Below are positions 26,780 through 33,684 of a DNA stretch of 64,000 nt, in pieces. Source of the stretch: Myxococcus fulvus (lineage in GTDB: Bacteria > Myxococcota > Myxococcia > Myxococcales > Myxococcaceae). The stretch covers positions 186,001 through 250,000 of the forward strand of contig NZ_FOIB01000005.1 of the NCBI RefSeq assembly GCF_900111765.1, in the 5' to 3' direction. The stretch's first letter is position 1; the number at the start of each line of letters is the position of its first letter. The translations under genes were made by a program, and so were the position numbers. The notes below the pieces were generated by a model that saw nothing but the letters and a program-made list of their open reading frames with translations, was not told the DNA's origin and searched no databases.

Positions 26780-27100
26780 ATGTCCGCAACTGACGAGAAG
26801 CCGAAGAAGCCCCGCAGGCCGCGCCGGGAGTTCACCGCAGAGTTCAAGGCCGGTGCGGTGAAGTTGGTGCAGGAGGGCAAGTCCATCCCTCATGTGGCCA
26901 AGGACCTGGACCTGACGGAGTCAGCCCTGCGCCTGTGGGTGGAGCAGGTGAAGACGGACCGGGGCGAGGGCAAGCCCGGGGCGCTGACGACGGACGAGCG
27001 TGAGGAACTCTCCCGGTTGCGCAAGGAGAACCGCGAGCTGCGGCTGGAGCGAGAAATATTAAAAAATGCGGCGGCCTTCTTCGCGAAGGAGATGAAGTGA
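26780..27100 (+). CDS. IS3-family transposase OrfA (inner IS)
   Basis: A 106-residue protein: basic N-terminus, helix-turn-helix (VAKDLDLTESALRLWVEQV) and a C-terminal leucine-zipper-like helix LSRLRKENRELRLEREILKN. The run TTAAAAAAT near 27057-27067, encoding the LKN residues, is a plausible -1 slippage site: a -1 shift moves directly into the orfB frame with no stop in between, giving the OrfAB fusion used by IS3 elements. It overlaps orfB by 4 bp (GTGA). Confidence 0.88.
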   Translation: MSATDEKPKKPRRPRREFTAEFKAGAVKLVQEGKSIPHVAKDLDLTESALRLWVEQVKTDRGEGKPGALTTDEREELSRLRKENRELRLEREILKNAAAFFAKEMK

Positions 27101-27967
27101 AGTTCGCCTTCATCGACGCGAAGAAGGCCCTCTTTCCAGTCGCCACGCTCTGCCGTCAATTGGGCGTCTCCCGTAGTGGCTACTACGTCTGGGTGAAGCG
27201 TCCCGCGCAGTCTGAGCGCACGAAGAGTGACCAGGACCTCTGCGTCGAGGTGCTGGCCGTGCACCAGGAGAGCCGGGGTACGTACGGCGCTCCGCGTGTT
27301 CATGCTGAGCTGAAGGCGCGCGGCCGGCGGGTGGCGCAAGCGCGTGGCTCGGCTGATGCGCCAGGCGGGCTTGCGCGCTCGTGCCCGGCGTCGATTCGTG
27401 CGGACCACCGACTCCGCGCACAGCCACCCCGTCGCTGCGAATTCACTGGAGAGGAACTTCCAGCCAGGCCAGCCCGAGCGCGTCTGGGTGGGCGACATCA
27501 CCTATGTCTGGACCGAGGAGGGCTGGTTGTACCTGGCCGTGCTCTTGGACCTCTTCAGCCGCAAGGTGGTGGGCTGGGCGATGGGCGAGAGAATCGACCG
27601 CAGGCTGGTGCTGAGTGCGCTCGACATGGCGCTGCTGGGACACCCAGCTCCCGAGTTGCACCACTCGGACCGCGGCAGCCAATACGCCAGCGAGGACTAC
27701 CGCCAACTACTCGAGGAGCGCGGCATCGAGTGCAGCATGTCGCGCAAGGGCAACTGCTGGGACAACGCCGTGGCGGAGAGCTTCTTCTCCACGCTGAAGC
27801 AGGAGCTGGTCTACCTCACCCGCTTCGAGACTCGCGCGGCGGCGAAGGGGGCCCTGTTCGAGTACATTGAGGTGTTCTACAACCGGAAGCGTCGCCACTC
27901 GGCTCTGGGCTACGTCAGCCCAGCTGAATACGAGCGGATGGCCGTAATGAAGAGGCAGGCAGCATAG
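27097..27967 (+). pseudogene. IS3-family transposase orfB with frameshift (inner IS)
   Basis: The product begins MKFAFIDAKKALFPVATLC in one frame. Near 27331-27336 (after ELKARGRRV) it continues in another frame as KRVARLMRQAGLRARARRRF. The rve-type DDE core is otherwise intact: VGDITYVWT, HHSDRGSQYAS, and DNAVAESFFSTLK with the catalytic Glu. Comparison with the family suggests loss of two bases (or gain of one), so full-length OrfB is not made. Confidence 0.8.
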
Positions 27968-27998
27968 TCAACCTGTCCACCGAACCGGGCCAAGCCCA

Positions 27999-28262
27999 CA
28001 CGACTGGGTGACGCGCTTCGTGGACTGGTACAACACCGAGCACCGACATTCGGCCATCCGATTCGTCACACCCGACGACAGGCACTTCGGCCGCGAGACG
28101 GCACTGCTGGCCCGACGCCACGGGGTGTACCAGCGTGCTCGAGTCCGTCACCCCGAGCGCTGGAGTCGCGGCACGCGCGACTGGTCACCGGTGGGCCCCG
28201 TGCGCCTCAACCCCGCTCCCAACCTCATCTCGCTTCCGCAGGAGGTGCGGGACGCCGGCTGA
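27999..28262 (+). pseudogene. C-terminal fragment of outer IS transposase orfB (copy 1)
   Basis: The frame encodes HDWVTRFVDWYNTEHRHSAI and continues to the normal family end with RHPERWSRGTRDWSPVGPV, resuming immediately after the inner IS. It corresponds to the last ~85 residues of orfB and lacks all catalytic residues. Here the segment around DDRHFGRE is in frame, which shows that copy 2 has lost two bases at that point. Confidence 0.8.
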
Positions 28263-28356
28263 ACCCTCTCACGCGACAACTACCTTGACGCTCACCGCAG
28301 AGCCCGCCGGTCGCGTCAGCCAAGCTCCGGGTTAGCCCCTAGATACTCACGGCGAG

Positions 28357-28845
28357 TCAACGCCCAGCAGCCTTCGCGGCCACTTCAACCCAAGACAACA
28401 TATTGGCATAGCCATTGTCGCGCACCCAATCGTAAGTCTTGTAGAGGGCAGAGAACGGCACATCGCGCCCATTCTGCTTGATCGTCCAGTAATCGAGAGG
28501 GTTCTTCCCTTGCACATCGGCTCCATGCTGCGGATCCTTCACGTTGTGGATGTCAATCGCGAGCAGTCCCTTACCGAGTTCGTAGCTCCGCTTGATCTCG
28601 TGCCGTACCCAAGGACGTTCGTAGGTTTCTGCACCAAAGAGAACCACCGTCACGGAAGTCCCCTTTAGTTGCTCCTCGATCCACTTCTCAATGCCGCCGG
28701 CGCGCTTCTTCACCTCTTCGAACTCAGCCTTGTCGTAAAAGGGTTGCGCCTCACCTTCTGGGCGAACGACCCAGGAGTTCCGAACCTGCACGACACGCCT
28801 CACATCGCGGTCGTAGTGGAAACTGAAAAAGACCTTCCGAGCCAA
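28357..28845 (-). CDS. ThsB-like TIR-domain protein
   Basis: 162 residues starting at TTG 28845, chosen because a perfect AAGGAGG lies five bases upstream and the product then begins ARKVFFSFHYDRDVRRV, as ThsB-type TIR proteins do. Features are FFSFHY at strand A, a conserved VRNSWV, and the W79-x3-E83 (WVRHEI) pair that includes the putative catalytic Glu of NAD-processing TIRs. In Thoeris defence, ThsB TIRs sense phage and make an NAD-derived signal that binds a SLOG domain. No ThsA is adjacent, but a SLOG-like protein and two more TIR genes lie upstream on the same strand. A 129-bp AT-richer gap separates it from the SLOG gene, so it may have its own promoter. Confidence 0.75.
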   Translation of the reverse strand: MARKVFFSFHYDRDVRRVVQVRNSWVVRPEGEAQPFYDKAEFEEVKKRAGGIEKWIEEQLKGTSVTVVLFGAETYERPWVRHEIKRSYELGKGLLAIDIHNVKDPQHGADVQGKNPLDYWTIKQNGRDVPFSALYKTYDWVRDNGYANMLSWVEVAAKAAGR

Positions 28846-28974
28846 ATAAGCCTCCTTAGAGTTCCCAGCCAATGTCAGTGCCTGTAAGCCTACAGCCAGC
28901 ACGCACAGAATCTACTACGGACTTCATCGAGGCTGTGGTGCCGTTAGATGTATGGTCTGCAGGCGGCGGAAGAG

Positions 28975-29610
28975 TCAGGGGACGGAGGAGGTGCTGGGGC
29001 TTGAGGAAGACGGCGCCGCGTTCCTGCCCAGCAGCCGCCGGAACAGGGACGCATAGGCCACGTCGTTCTCCAGTCCCGCATCCTTCGAGCCCCACGGTTC
29101 GCGGTCGAAGAGGATGCGGGCAGCGGCGCCGGTGGAGGCCACCGCAAGGGCAATAGCCTGGGGCTGCGCTTTGCGGAAAAGTTCGAACTCCTCCTCTAGG
29201 CCCTCCATGCCACCGATAAAGACTCCTGCCTGGAAGCGCTCGCTGGAAATCATCCGTTCGCGCATGAGCAGCAGGCTGTCGGCTTCGCTGCCGCTAACCG
29301 GTGTCCAAATGAGGTGCCGGAATTGTAGCGAGCTAGGAGGGATGACGTTCTGGAAGAACTGCGACTGGTAGATGTAGACGCGGTTCGCAGCTCCGAGCCG
29401 CTCGGCAGCGAGGTGGACTAGGGGGGAAATGGCCGGATGCCCTCCAAACACGAGCCGGTCCGTTGGAAGCACCACTACGGTGAGCGCGGCCACCGCCTCC
29501 CGGATGGCCAGGATGTTGGCGGTGGACAGGTAGACCGGATCGCGGCCCGGAAGGGGAACGCTTGCCGAGAGGAAGACGGGCCCCGGCGAGCGCTCTACGG
29601 TGTCAGCCAC
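28975..29610 (-). CDS. SLOG-like Rossmannoid (nucleotide-sensor) protein
   Basis: About 211 residues from GTG 29610, which overlaps the 3' end of the TIR gene by 16 bp and has GGAGG eight bases upstream. The pattern PVFLSASVPLPGRDPVYL, a helix AIREAVAAL, then RLVFGGHPAISPLVHLAAERL resembles SLOG domains, which bind NAD-derived or other nucleotide ligands (as in ThsA). Further conserved-looking parts are VYIYQSQFFQNVIP and FIGGMEGLEEEFELF. No catalytic or membrane effector is fused to it. It is likely the sensor of the signal made by the neighbouring TIR proteins (inference). Confidence 0.6.
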   Translation of the reverse strand: MADTVERSPGPVFLSASVPLPGRDPVYLSTANILAIREAVAALTVVVLPTDRLVFGGHPAISPLVHLAAERLGAANRVYIYQSQFFQNVIPPSSLQFRHLIWTPVSGSEADSLLLMRERMISSERFQAGVFIGGMEGLEEEFELFRKAQPQAIALAVASTGAAARILFDREPWGSKDAGLENDVAYASLFRRLLGRNAAPSSSSPSTSSVP

Positions 29611-30803
29611 TTGAGCACCTCCGTGACGGCCAGGGACTTGATTGGAAGGCTCTTGTTGAGCCACTCCAGGTGCGCTGCTTTCTTGGGCCACATCCCCAGC
29701 GGGTCGTAGATGAGGCACCCGCGGGGCGGGGGGGGGCCGCACTTCAAGCAGTCATCCTCGATCTGCTGCAGCAGGGAGGTCTCCGGGTGGCCCACGATCG
29801 GGAAGACGTGCGTGGCCTCCATGGAGGGATGTTGCACCTCCAGGTGACCCGAGGGTTGGACGACCACGTCCACCCCGAGCCCTTCCATCTGCTTGCAGAA
29901 CTCGGTAATGACCCTGGTCTTCCGGCTCGCCAGGGAACGAGCGCGGGTGCCCTCGGCCAGGGCCACGACTTCTTCCATCCGGGAGTCCAAGAGCGTCGAT
30001 CCCGGCTCGCTTGGCGTGCCCTCGAAGTCCTTGGCCTCCAGGGACACCGGCTCGCACAGCTCCGTCCCGAGCGTCCGCTTGTGAGGCGGGGGCCAGATGA
30101 GCTGGAGCACGCCAAGTCCCAGGTTGTGCGCGCGAGCGACCTCCTGCTCCACCCACTTGCTGGTGAAGGCATGTGGAGTATCGAGCAGGATGAGCAGGTC
30201 CGCGTCTCCCATCCTATCCCACAGCATGGGCTGGAACTCATCACCCCGCTGGATGCTGTGCGTGTCCAAGAAGACATCGAACGAGCGCGCCTCCAGCGCG
30301 TGGTGGAGCTGGAGCGCGACGCCACGCGACTCGTCCCGCTTGTAGCTGATGAAGACCAGCCGGCGCGAGCGCATCAGCCCCAGGTCTTCCATGAGCCGGG
30401 CCACGGCGTGCTGCAGGTCGGGGTCGTTCGGGCTCAGCTCCATTCCGTTGATGGGGGCCAGCGCCGCAGGCACCTGCGTGCCATAGCCCACCAGTGTCGG
30501 GACCACGGGCAGTACGAAGCGCCCCTCCGCGCGCAGCTGCTCCACGATCTGGGTGGCCTCTACACTCTGGTGCAGCCCACCGAAGTACACGGCGGCCACA
30601 GGCAGGAACGGATCCCTCGCGTGGTGGAAGTTGGTCTCGTCCAGCACTCGGAGCGCGGTCATGGGCTCCAGCCCCAGAGCCGTCAGCTGGCGCTCGAGGG
30701 TGGCCCGCAGCGTGACCGAGTGGCCACCTGCTGGGACATACTGCCGCTCCGGCTCGAGCAGCACCACCTGATAGCAGGGCGCGGTACCCATGGTGCCCAC
30801 CAC
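29595..30803 (-). CDS. Large TIR-domain protein with unassigned N- and C-terminal domains
   Basis: A 402-residue protein; GTG 30803 is used here and ATG 30791 is possible. A TIR domain occupies about residues 147-270: RRLVFISYKRDESRGVALQL, FDVFLDTHSIQRGDEF and SKWVEQEVARA with putative catalytic E221. The N-terminal ~140 residues (CYQVVLLEPERQYVPAGGHS, AAVYFGGLHQSVEATQI) and the C-terminal ~120 residues (CLIYDPLGMWPKKAAHL) do not match anything I recognise. It starts 3 bp after the preceding TIR gene's stop and overlaps the SLOG gene, a tight operon. Confidence 0.75.
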   Translation of the reverse strand: MVGTMGTAPCYQVVLLEPERQYVPAGGHSVTLRATLERQLTALGLEPMTALRVLDETNFHHARDPFLPVAAVYFGGLHQSVEATQIVEQLRAEGRFVLPVVPTLVGYGTQVPAALAPINGMELSPNDPDLQHAVARLMEDLGLMRSRRLVFISYKRDESRGVALQLHHALEARSFDVFLDTHSIQRGDEFQPMLWDRMGDADLLILLDTPHAFTSKWVEQEVARAHNLGLGVLQLIWPPPHKRTLGTELCEPVSLEAKDFEGTPSEPGSTLLDSRMEEVVALAEGTRARSLASRKTRVITEFCKQMEGLGVDVVVQPSGHLEVQHPSMEATHVFPIVGHPETSLLQQIEDDCLKCGPPPPRGCLIYDPLGMWPKKAAHLEWLNKSLPIKSLAVTEVLKWLTP

Positions 30804-30806
30804 GCC

Positions 30807-31199
30807 TCAGCCCAACCCGTCCCGCAGCGCCCGGGAGATGGCGTTGGGCTCGAACGTGACTTCGGGCTCGGCCCGGATCTCCCGGGGCAGGCCGCCCAGC
30901 GTCCCGGGGATGCGGACCGGGATGATGACCTTGTGGAGCGACTGCGCCACCGAGACCTCGTAGTCGATCCACTTGCGGCTGTGGCTCGTGTCCCCCACGA
31001 GCACGAGAACGGCGGCGGCTCCCTGGATGAGCGGCCGCAGGTGGTTGCGGATCTCCTGCTCGCCGTGCTGCCGGACATCGGCGCGCTCACACGTAACGAC
31101 GACATTGGAACCCAGCCGCTGCCCTTCGATCCAGCTCGCAACCCTGTCCTTGTAGGACTTCTCCTCGTAGACGTAGCTGATGAAGACGGAATGCGGCAT
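30807..31199 (-). CDS. Small TIR-like protein
   Basis: A 130-residue TIR-like protein, first gene of the minus-strand cassette. Strand A reads HSVFISYVYEEKSYKDRV, followed by ADVRQHGEQEIRNHL and HSRKWIDYEVSVAQ, where E81 occupies the catalytic-Glu position. It lacks the BB-loop length of animal TIRs and is close to the DUF1863/MTH538-type bacterial TIRs. The region to 31271 upstream must contain promoters for this operon and the divergent gene fragment. Confidence 0.75.
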   Translation of the reverse strand: MPHSVFISYVYEEKSYKDRVASWIEGQRLGSNVVVTCERADVRQHGEQEIRNHLRPLIQGAAAVLVLVGDTSHSRKWIDYEVSVAQSLHKVIIPVRIPGTLGGLPREIRAEPEVTFEPNAISRALRDGLG

Positions 31200-31270
31200 C
31201 GTCGGTTTCCCCGTGAAGGTTCGTGCTTCACGAGCAGTGTACCAGAACGGCTGCTCCCGAGGAGGCCACC

Positions 31271-31408
31271 ATGTCGACGGAACTCATCACCAAGCGCGCG
31301 GAGATTCTCCAGGGCATCATCAGCCGGATGGCGCAGAACTCCTTCACTGGAGTTACCCCGGTCTCGTGGATCTCCCGCACATTGTGTGGAGTCCCTCGGG
31401 CAAAATAA
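31271..31408 (+). pseudogene. 5' stub of a small protein gene, divergent from the TIR cassette
   Basis: ATG 31271 is preceded by GAGGAGG at ideal spacing. The product begins MSTELITKRAEILQGIISRM followed by AQNSF, which I recall as the conserved N-terminus of small membrane proteins (usually continuing with KGW and two transmembrane helices) often near TIR genes. Here the similarity stops after NSF, and the frame runs through unrelated sequence to a stop at 31408. The gene therefore appears truncated. The memory-based family link is uncertain. Confidence 0.5.
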
Positions 31409-31540
31409 GCGGTGCAGACAGCCTCCGTGGGGGTGTTAGAAAGCCCTACCGCCAGAGCGCACCTCGGGGAGGTCTGCCTCGGTTTTCAGTCCCGGTCCAG
31501 GCCGGACTTGGAGCCCAGCGCCGTCTGCCGTCGGTGAGCG

Positions 31541-32596
31541 TCAAGGTAGATGTCGCGTGAGAGGGTTCATCCGATGCGCCTCATCTCCTGCACCGCCGGG
31601 GAGAGGTTCGGAGAGGGACCGAGACGGACGGGGCCAGCTGGCGTCCAGTCGCGCGTGACGCGGCTCCAGCGCTCGGGGTGACGGGCTCGGGCGCGCTGGT
31701 ACACCCCGTGGCGTCGAGTCAGCAGCATGGCCTCGCGACCTAAGCCTGTCGTCAGGCGTGACGAAGCGGATGGCGGAGTGTCGGTGCTCGGTGTTGTACC
31801 AAGTCACGAAGCGCGTCACCCAGTCGTGCGCAGCTTCGACGGAGGCAAAGGGCCGCCGGGGGAAACTGGGGCGGTACTTCAGCGTGCGGAAGAGGGCCTC
31901 GGAGAAGGCATTGTCGTCCGAGACGCGGGGCCGGCTGAAGGACGGGGTGACTCCCAGCCATTGCAAGGTGGCCAGCAGCGTGGCGCCCTTCATGGGGCCG
32001 CCGTTGTCCGCATGCAGCACCAGCCCCTCGGGGCAGCCCGCCTCCTGCCAAGAGCGGTGGATGAGAGACGCCGCATGCTCGGACGACTCCTCCTCGTGCA
32101 CCGAGAAACCCATGATTCGCCGGCTGAAGACGTCCACCACCAGGTACAGGTAGAGGAAGGCGCCCTTCACCGGGCCCTTCAGGTAGGTGATGTCCCAACT
32201 CCAGACCTGATTCGGCCCCGTGGCGGTGTGCTCGGCCCGGGGCCTGGGCGTGGGCGCCTTGGCATGGCCTCGGTGGGCCAGTTGCCCCGCTTCGCGCAGC
32301 ACCCGGTAGAAACTCGCCTCGCTGGCGACGTACTCGCCCCGGTCCACCAGCCTGGGGACAATCTGCTTGGGCGAGGCGTCCCGGAACTCCTCGCTGTTGG
32401 CCACGGCCAGGATTCGGCGCCGCTCCGCCTCGGACAGTCGGTTGGCTGGACGGGTATGCGGACCACACCGTCGGTCCTCCGCCGTGGCTGGCTTCCTCCA
32501 GCGTTGAATCGTGCGCGGGGTCACCCCGAGCCGCTCGCAGATGGCCTCCAGGCGCACGCCTCTTTCCAGGGCCTCGTCGACGAGGGCGAGCGTCAT
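31541..32596 (-). pseudogene. IS3-like transposase orfB, C-terminal frameshift (copy 2)
   Basis: Start ATG 32596 overlaps the orfA stop (ATGA). A helix-turn-helix (AICERLGVTPRTIQRWRK) is followed by the rve core: SWDITYLKG, VLHADNGGPM and AFSEALFRTLK give D, D and E. Relative to copy 1, two bases are missing near 31740-31746 (after FVTPDD), so the last ~60 residues (normally RRHGVYQRAR...RHPERWS) are out of frame. Catalytic residues are intact, so residual activity cannot be excluded. Confidence 0.75.
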
Positions 32597-33168
32597 TTCT
32601 CGCTCTTCTCGTCCCCGGAGTCGTCCTCGTCGCCCGAGTGCCTGTCGTCCCACCCCATCGCCTGAAGTTTTTTTTCGAGCACCAGCAGCGCCGCCGTCTC
32701 CGCTAGCGCCTTCTCCTTGCGGTGCAGCTCCCACTCAAGCTCCTTCACCCGCTTCTCGGCGGCGGCCAGCCGCTTGCGCTCCTTGGCCGGCAACGGCTCG
32801 CTCGCCGTGCCGGAGAGCGCCCCCGCGGCCGCCTGCTGCCACTCTCGCAGCTGCGCTTCATGCAGCCCCTCTCCACGCAGCCCCTCTCCACGCAGCAATG
32901 CCCCCAACTCCTCCCCTTTGAGTTCCTGGGCAGCCGCCAGCACTCGCAGCTTCTCCTCGGGCGTCCACTTCTTCGGCACGGGGGAGGGCGCGGGCTTCTT
33001 CTCTTCGGACGGGGGCGTCATGGCCGCTACCCTATTCGCCGCTCGCAACCACTGCGACAACGTTGGTTGGGACACTCCCACCTGCCGGGCCAGTGTCGAG
33101 GCATTCACCGCGCTCGGGCCCATCATCCGCTTCACCATCTGTGCCTTGAATGCGTCTGTGTACGGCAC
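32593..33168 (-). CDS. IS3-like transposase OrfA (copy 2)
   Basis: A 191-residue protein: MPYTDAFKAQMVKRMMG, helix-turn-helix ARQVGVSQPTLSQWLRAANR, a linker, and a C-terminal coiled coil (ERKRLAAAEKRVKELEWEL). It contains a short in-frame duplication (LRGEGLRGEG) that copy 1 lacks. It serves as the DNA-binding partner of OrfB. Confidence 0.85.
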   Translation of the reverse strand: MPYTDAFKAQMVKRMMGPSAVNASTLARQVGVSQPTLSQWLRAANRVAAMTPPSEEKKPAPSPVPKKWTPEEKLRVLAAAQELKGEELGALLRGEGLRGEGLHEAQLREWQQAAAGALSGTASEPLPAKERKRLAAAEKRVKELEWELHRKEKALAETAALLVLEKKLQAMGWDDRHSGDEDDSGDEKSEK

Positions 33169-33268
33169 TTCAACCGCCTGTGCTCGCCCCCATCGGGTGG
33201 TCAGCTCGGCAGGTCAGCCGAGGCGACATCTTCCCTGACACAGGGGGCCGTCGTCACCCAGCACGGTT

Positions 33269-33680
33269 TCAAGTCGCCAGCAGCACACGACAGCGCAGCA
33301 GGTCGAAGCAGGCACGCCCGTACATCTGCCGCTTGAGAGGCTTGAGCCGAGTAACCTGGCCTTCGCACTGCCCATTGCTCCATGGGGTCTGCATCGAGGC
33401 CAGAACAGCGTCGTGGTCGTGCTGAAGCCCCTCTGCAAACGTCTTCACGGCACGCACCCCACAATGCCGTGCTTCCTTCAGCTAGGCTTCGAAGCGACGG
33501 CGGAGTGCTTGGGGCTCGGCTGCTGGGCGCCTGTCCGAGGGCGCACGCAGTCGCAGAAACGCTGGGCCAGGGAAATCACGCGGGCCGCTTCGGCGTCCTG
33601 CCGCTGGCCGGTAAGGACCTTCGGGAAATCACCCTCCAGGAGCTCAAACGGGAACAGGGGAAACAGCCCACCGCAGGGCG
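33269..33680 (-). pseudogene. ISL3-family transposase remnant (C-terminal part)
   Basis: The minus strand encodes LKEARHCGVRAVKTFAEGL, then DAVLASMQTPWSNGQCEG and RLKPLKRQMYGRACFDLLR, the typical ISL3 C-terminus. Just upstream the expected Trp codon in FEAWLKEA is a TAG stop, and further upstream (LAQRFCDCVR) the frame differs, so it carries at least one nonsense and one frameshift mutation. The N-terminal half is absent; the conflict operon begins at 33685. Confidence 0.75.
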
Positions 33681-33684
33681 ATTT

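Larger units (their letters stand above)
26728..27998 (+). mobile_element. Inner IS3-family element, 1.27 kb
   Basis: The element is bounded by imperfect 25-bp inverted repeats: left TGAGCTTGGCCCATTTCC... (26728-26752) and right, the complement, at 27974-27998, sharing TTGGCCC and GTGGACA blocks. It contains orfA and an overlapping orfB. Bases flanking the element (AAG before, CAC after) do not form a direct repeat, which fits an adjacent deletion of the outer IS after insertion. Confidence 0.82.
26268..28296 (+). mobile_element. Outer IS3-like element, interrupted and internally deleted (copy 1)
   Basis: The ends match a second copy at 31533-33246. The left end CCCCTGTGTCAGGGAAG and right end CTTGACGCTCACC carry imperfect inverted repeats (GTCAGGGAAGTTGTCGC against the complement of GCGACAACTACCTTGAC). 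A second IS is inserted at 26728-27998. Compared with copy 2, about 0.94 kb of this element (the end of orfA and most of orfB) is missing exactly at the inner insertion, so the copy cannot move by itself. Confidence 0.8.
31533..33246 (-). mobile_element. IS3-like element, copy 2, inverted relative to copy 1
   Basis: Tips GGTGAGCGTCAAGG (31533) and TTCCCTGACACAGGGG (to 33246) match copy 1 in reverse. GCCGTC occurs directly before (31527-31532) and after (33247-33252), a candidate target duplication. It carries orfA and orfB with an ATGA overlap. Together with copy 1 it brackets the TIR/SLOG cassette in inverted orientation. Its right side abuts an ISL3 remnant. Confidence 0.8.

Noticed and set aside
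28357..28845. Complete Thoeris system with ThsA
   Set aside because: No SIR2- or other effector-SLOG fusion is adjacent. Only ThsB-like and stand-alone SLOG-like proteins are present, so I call it Thoeris-like only.
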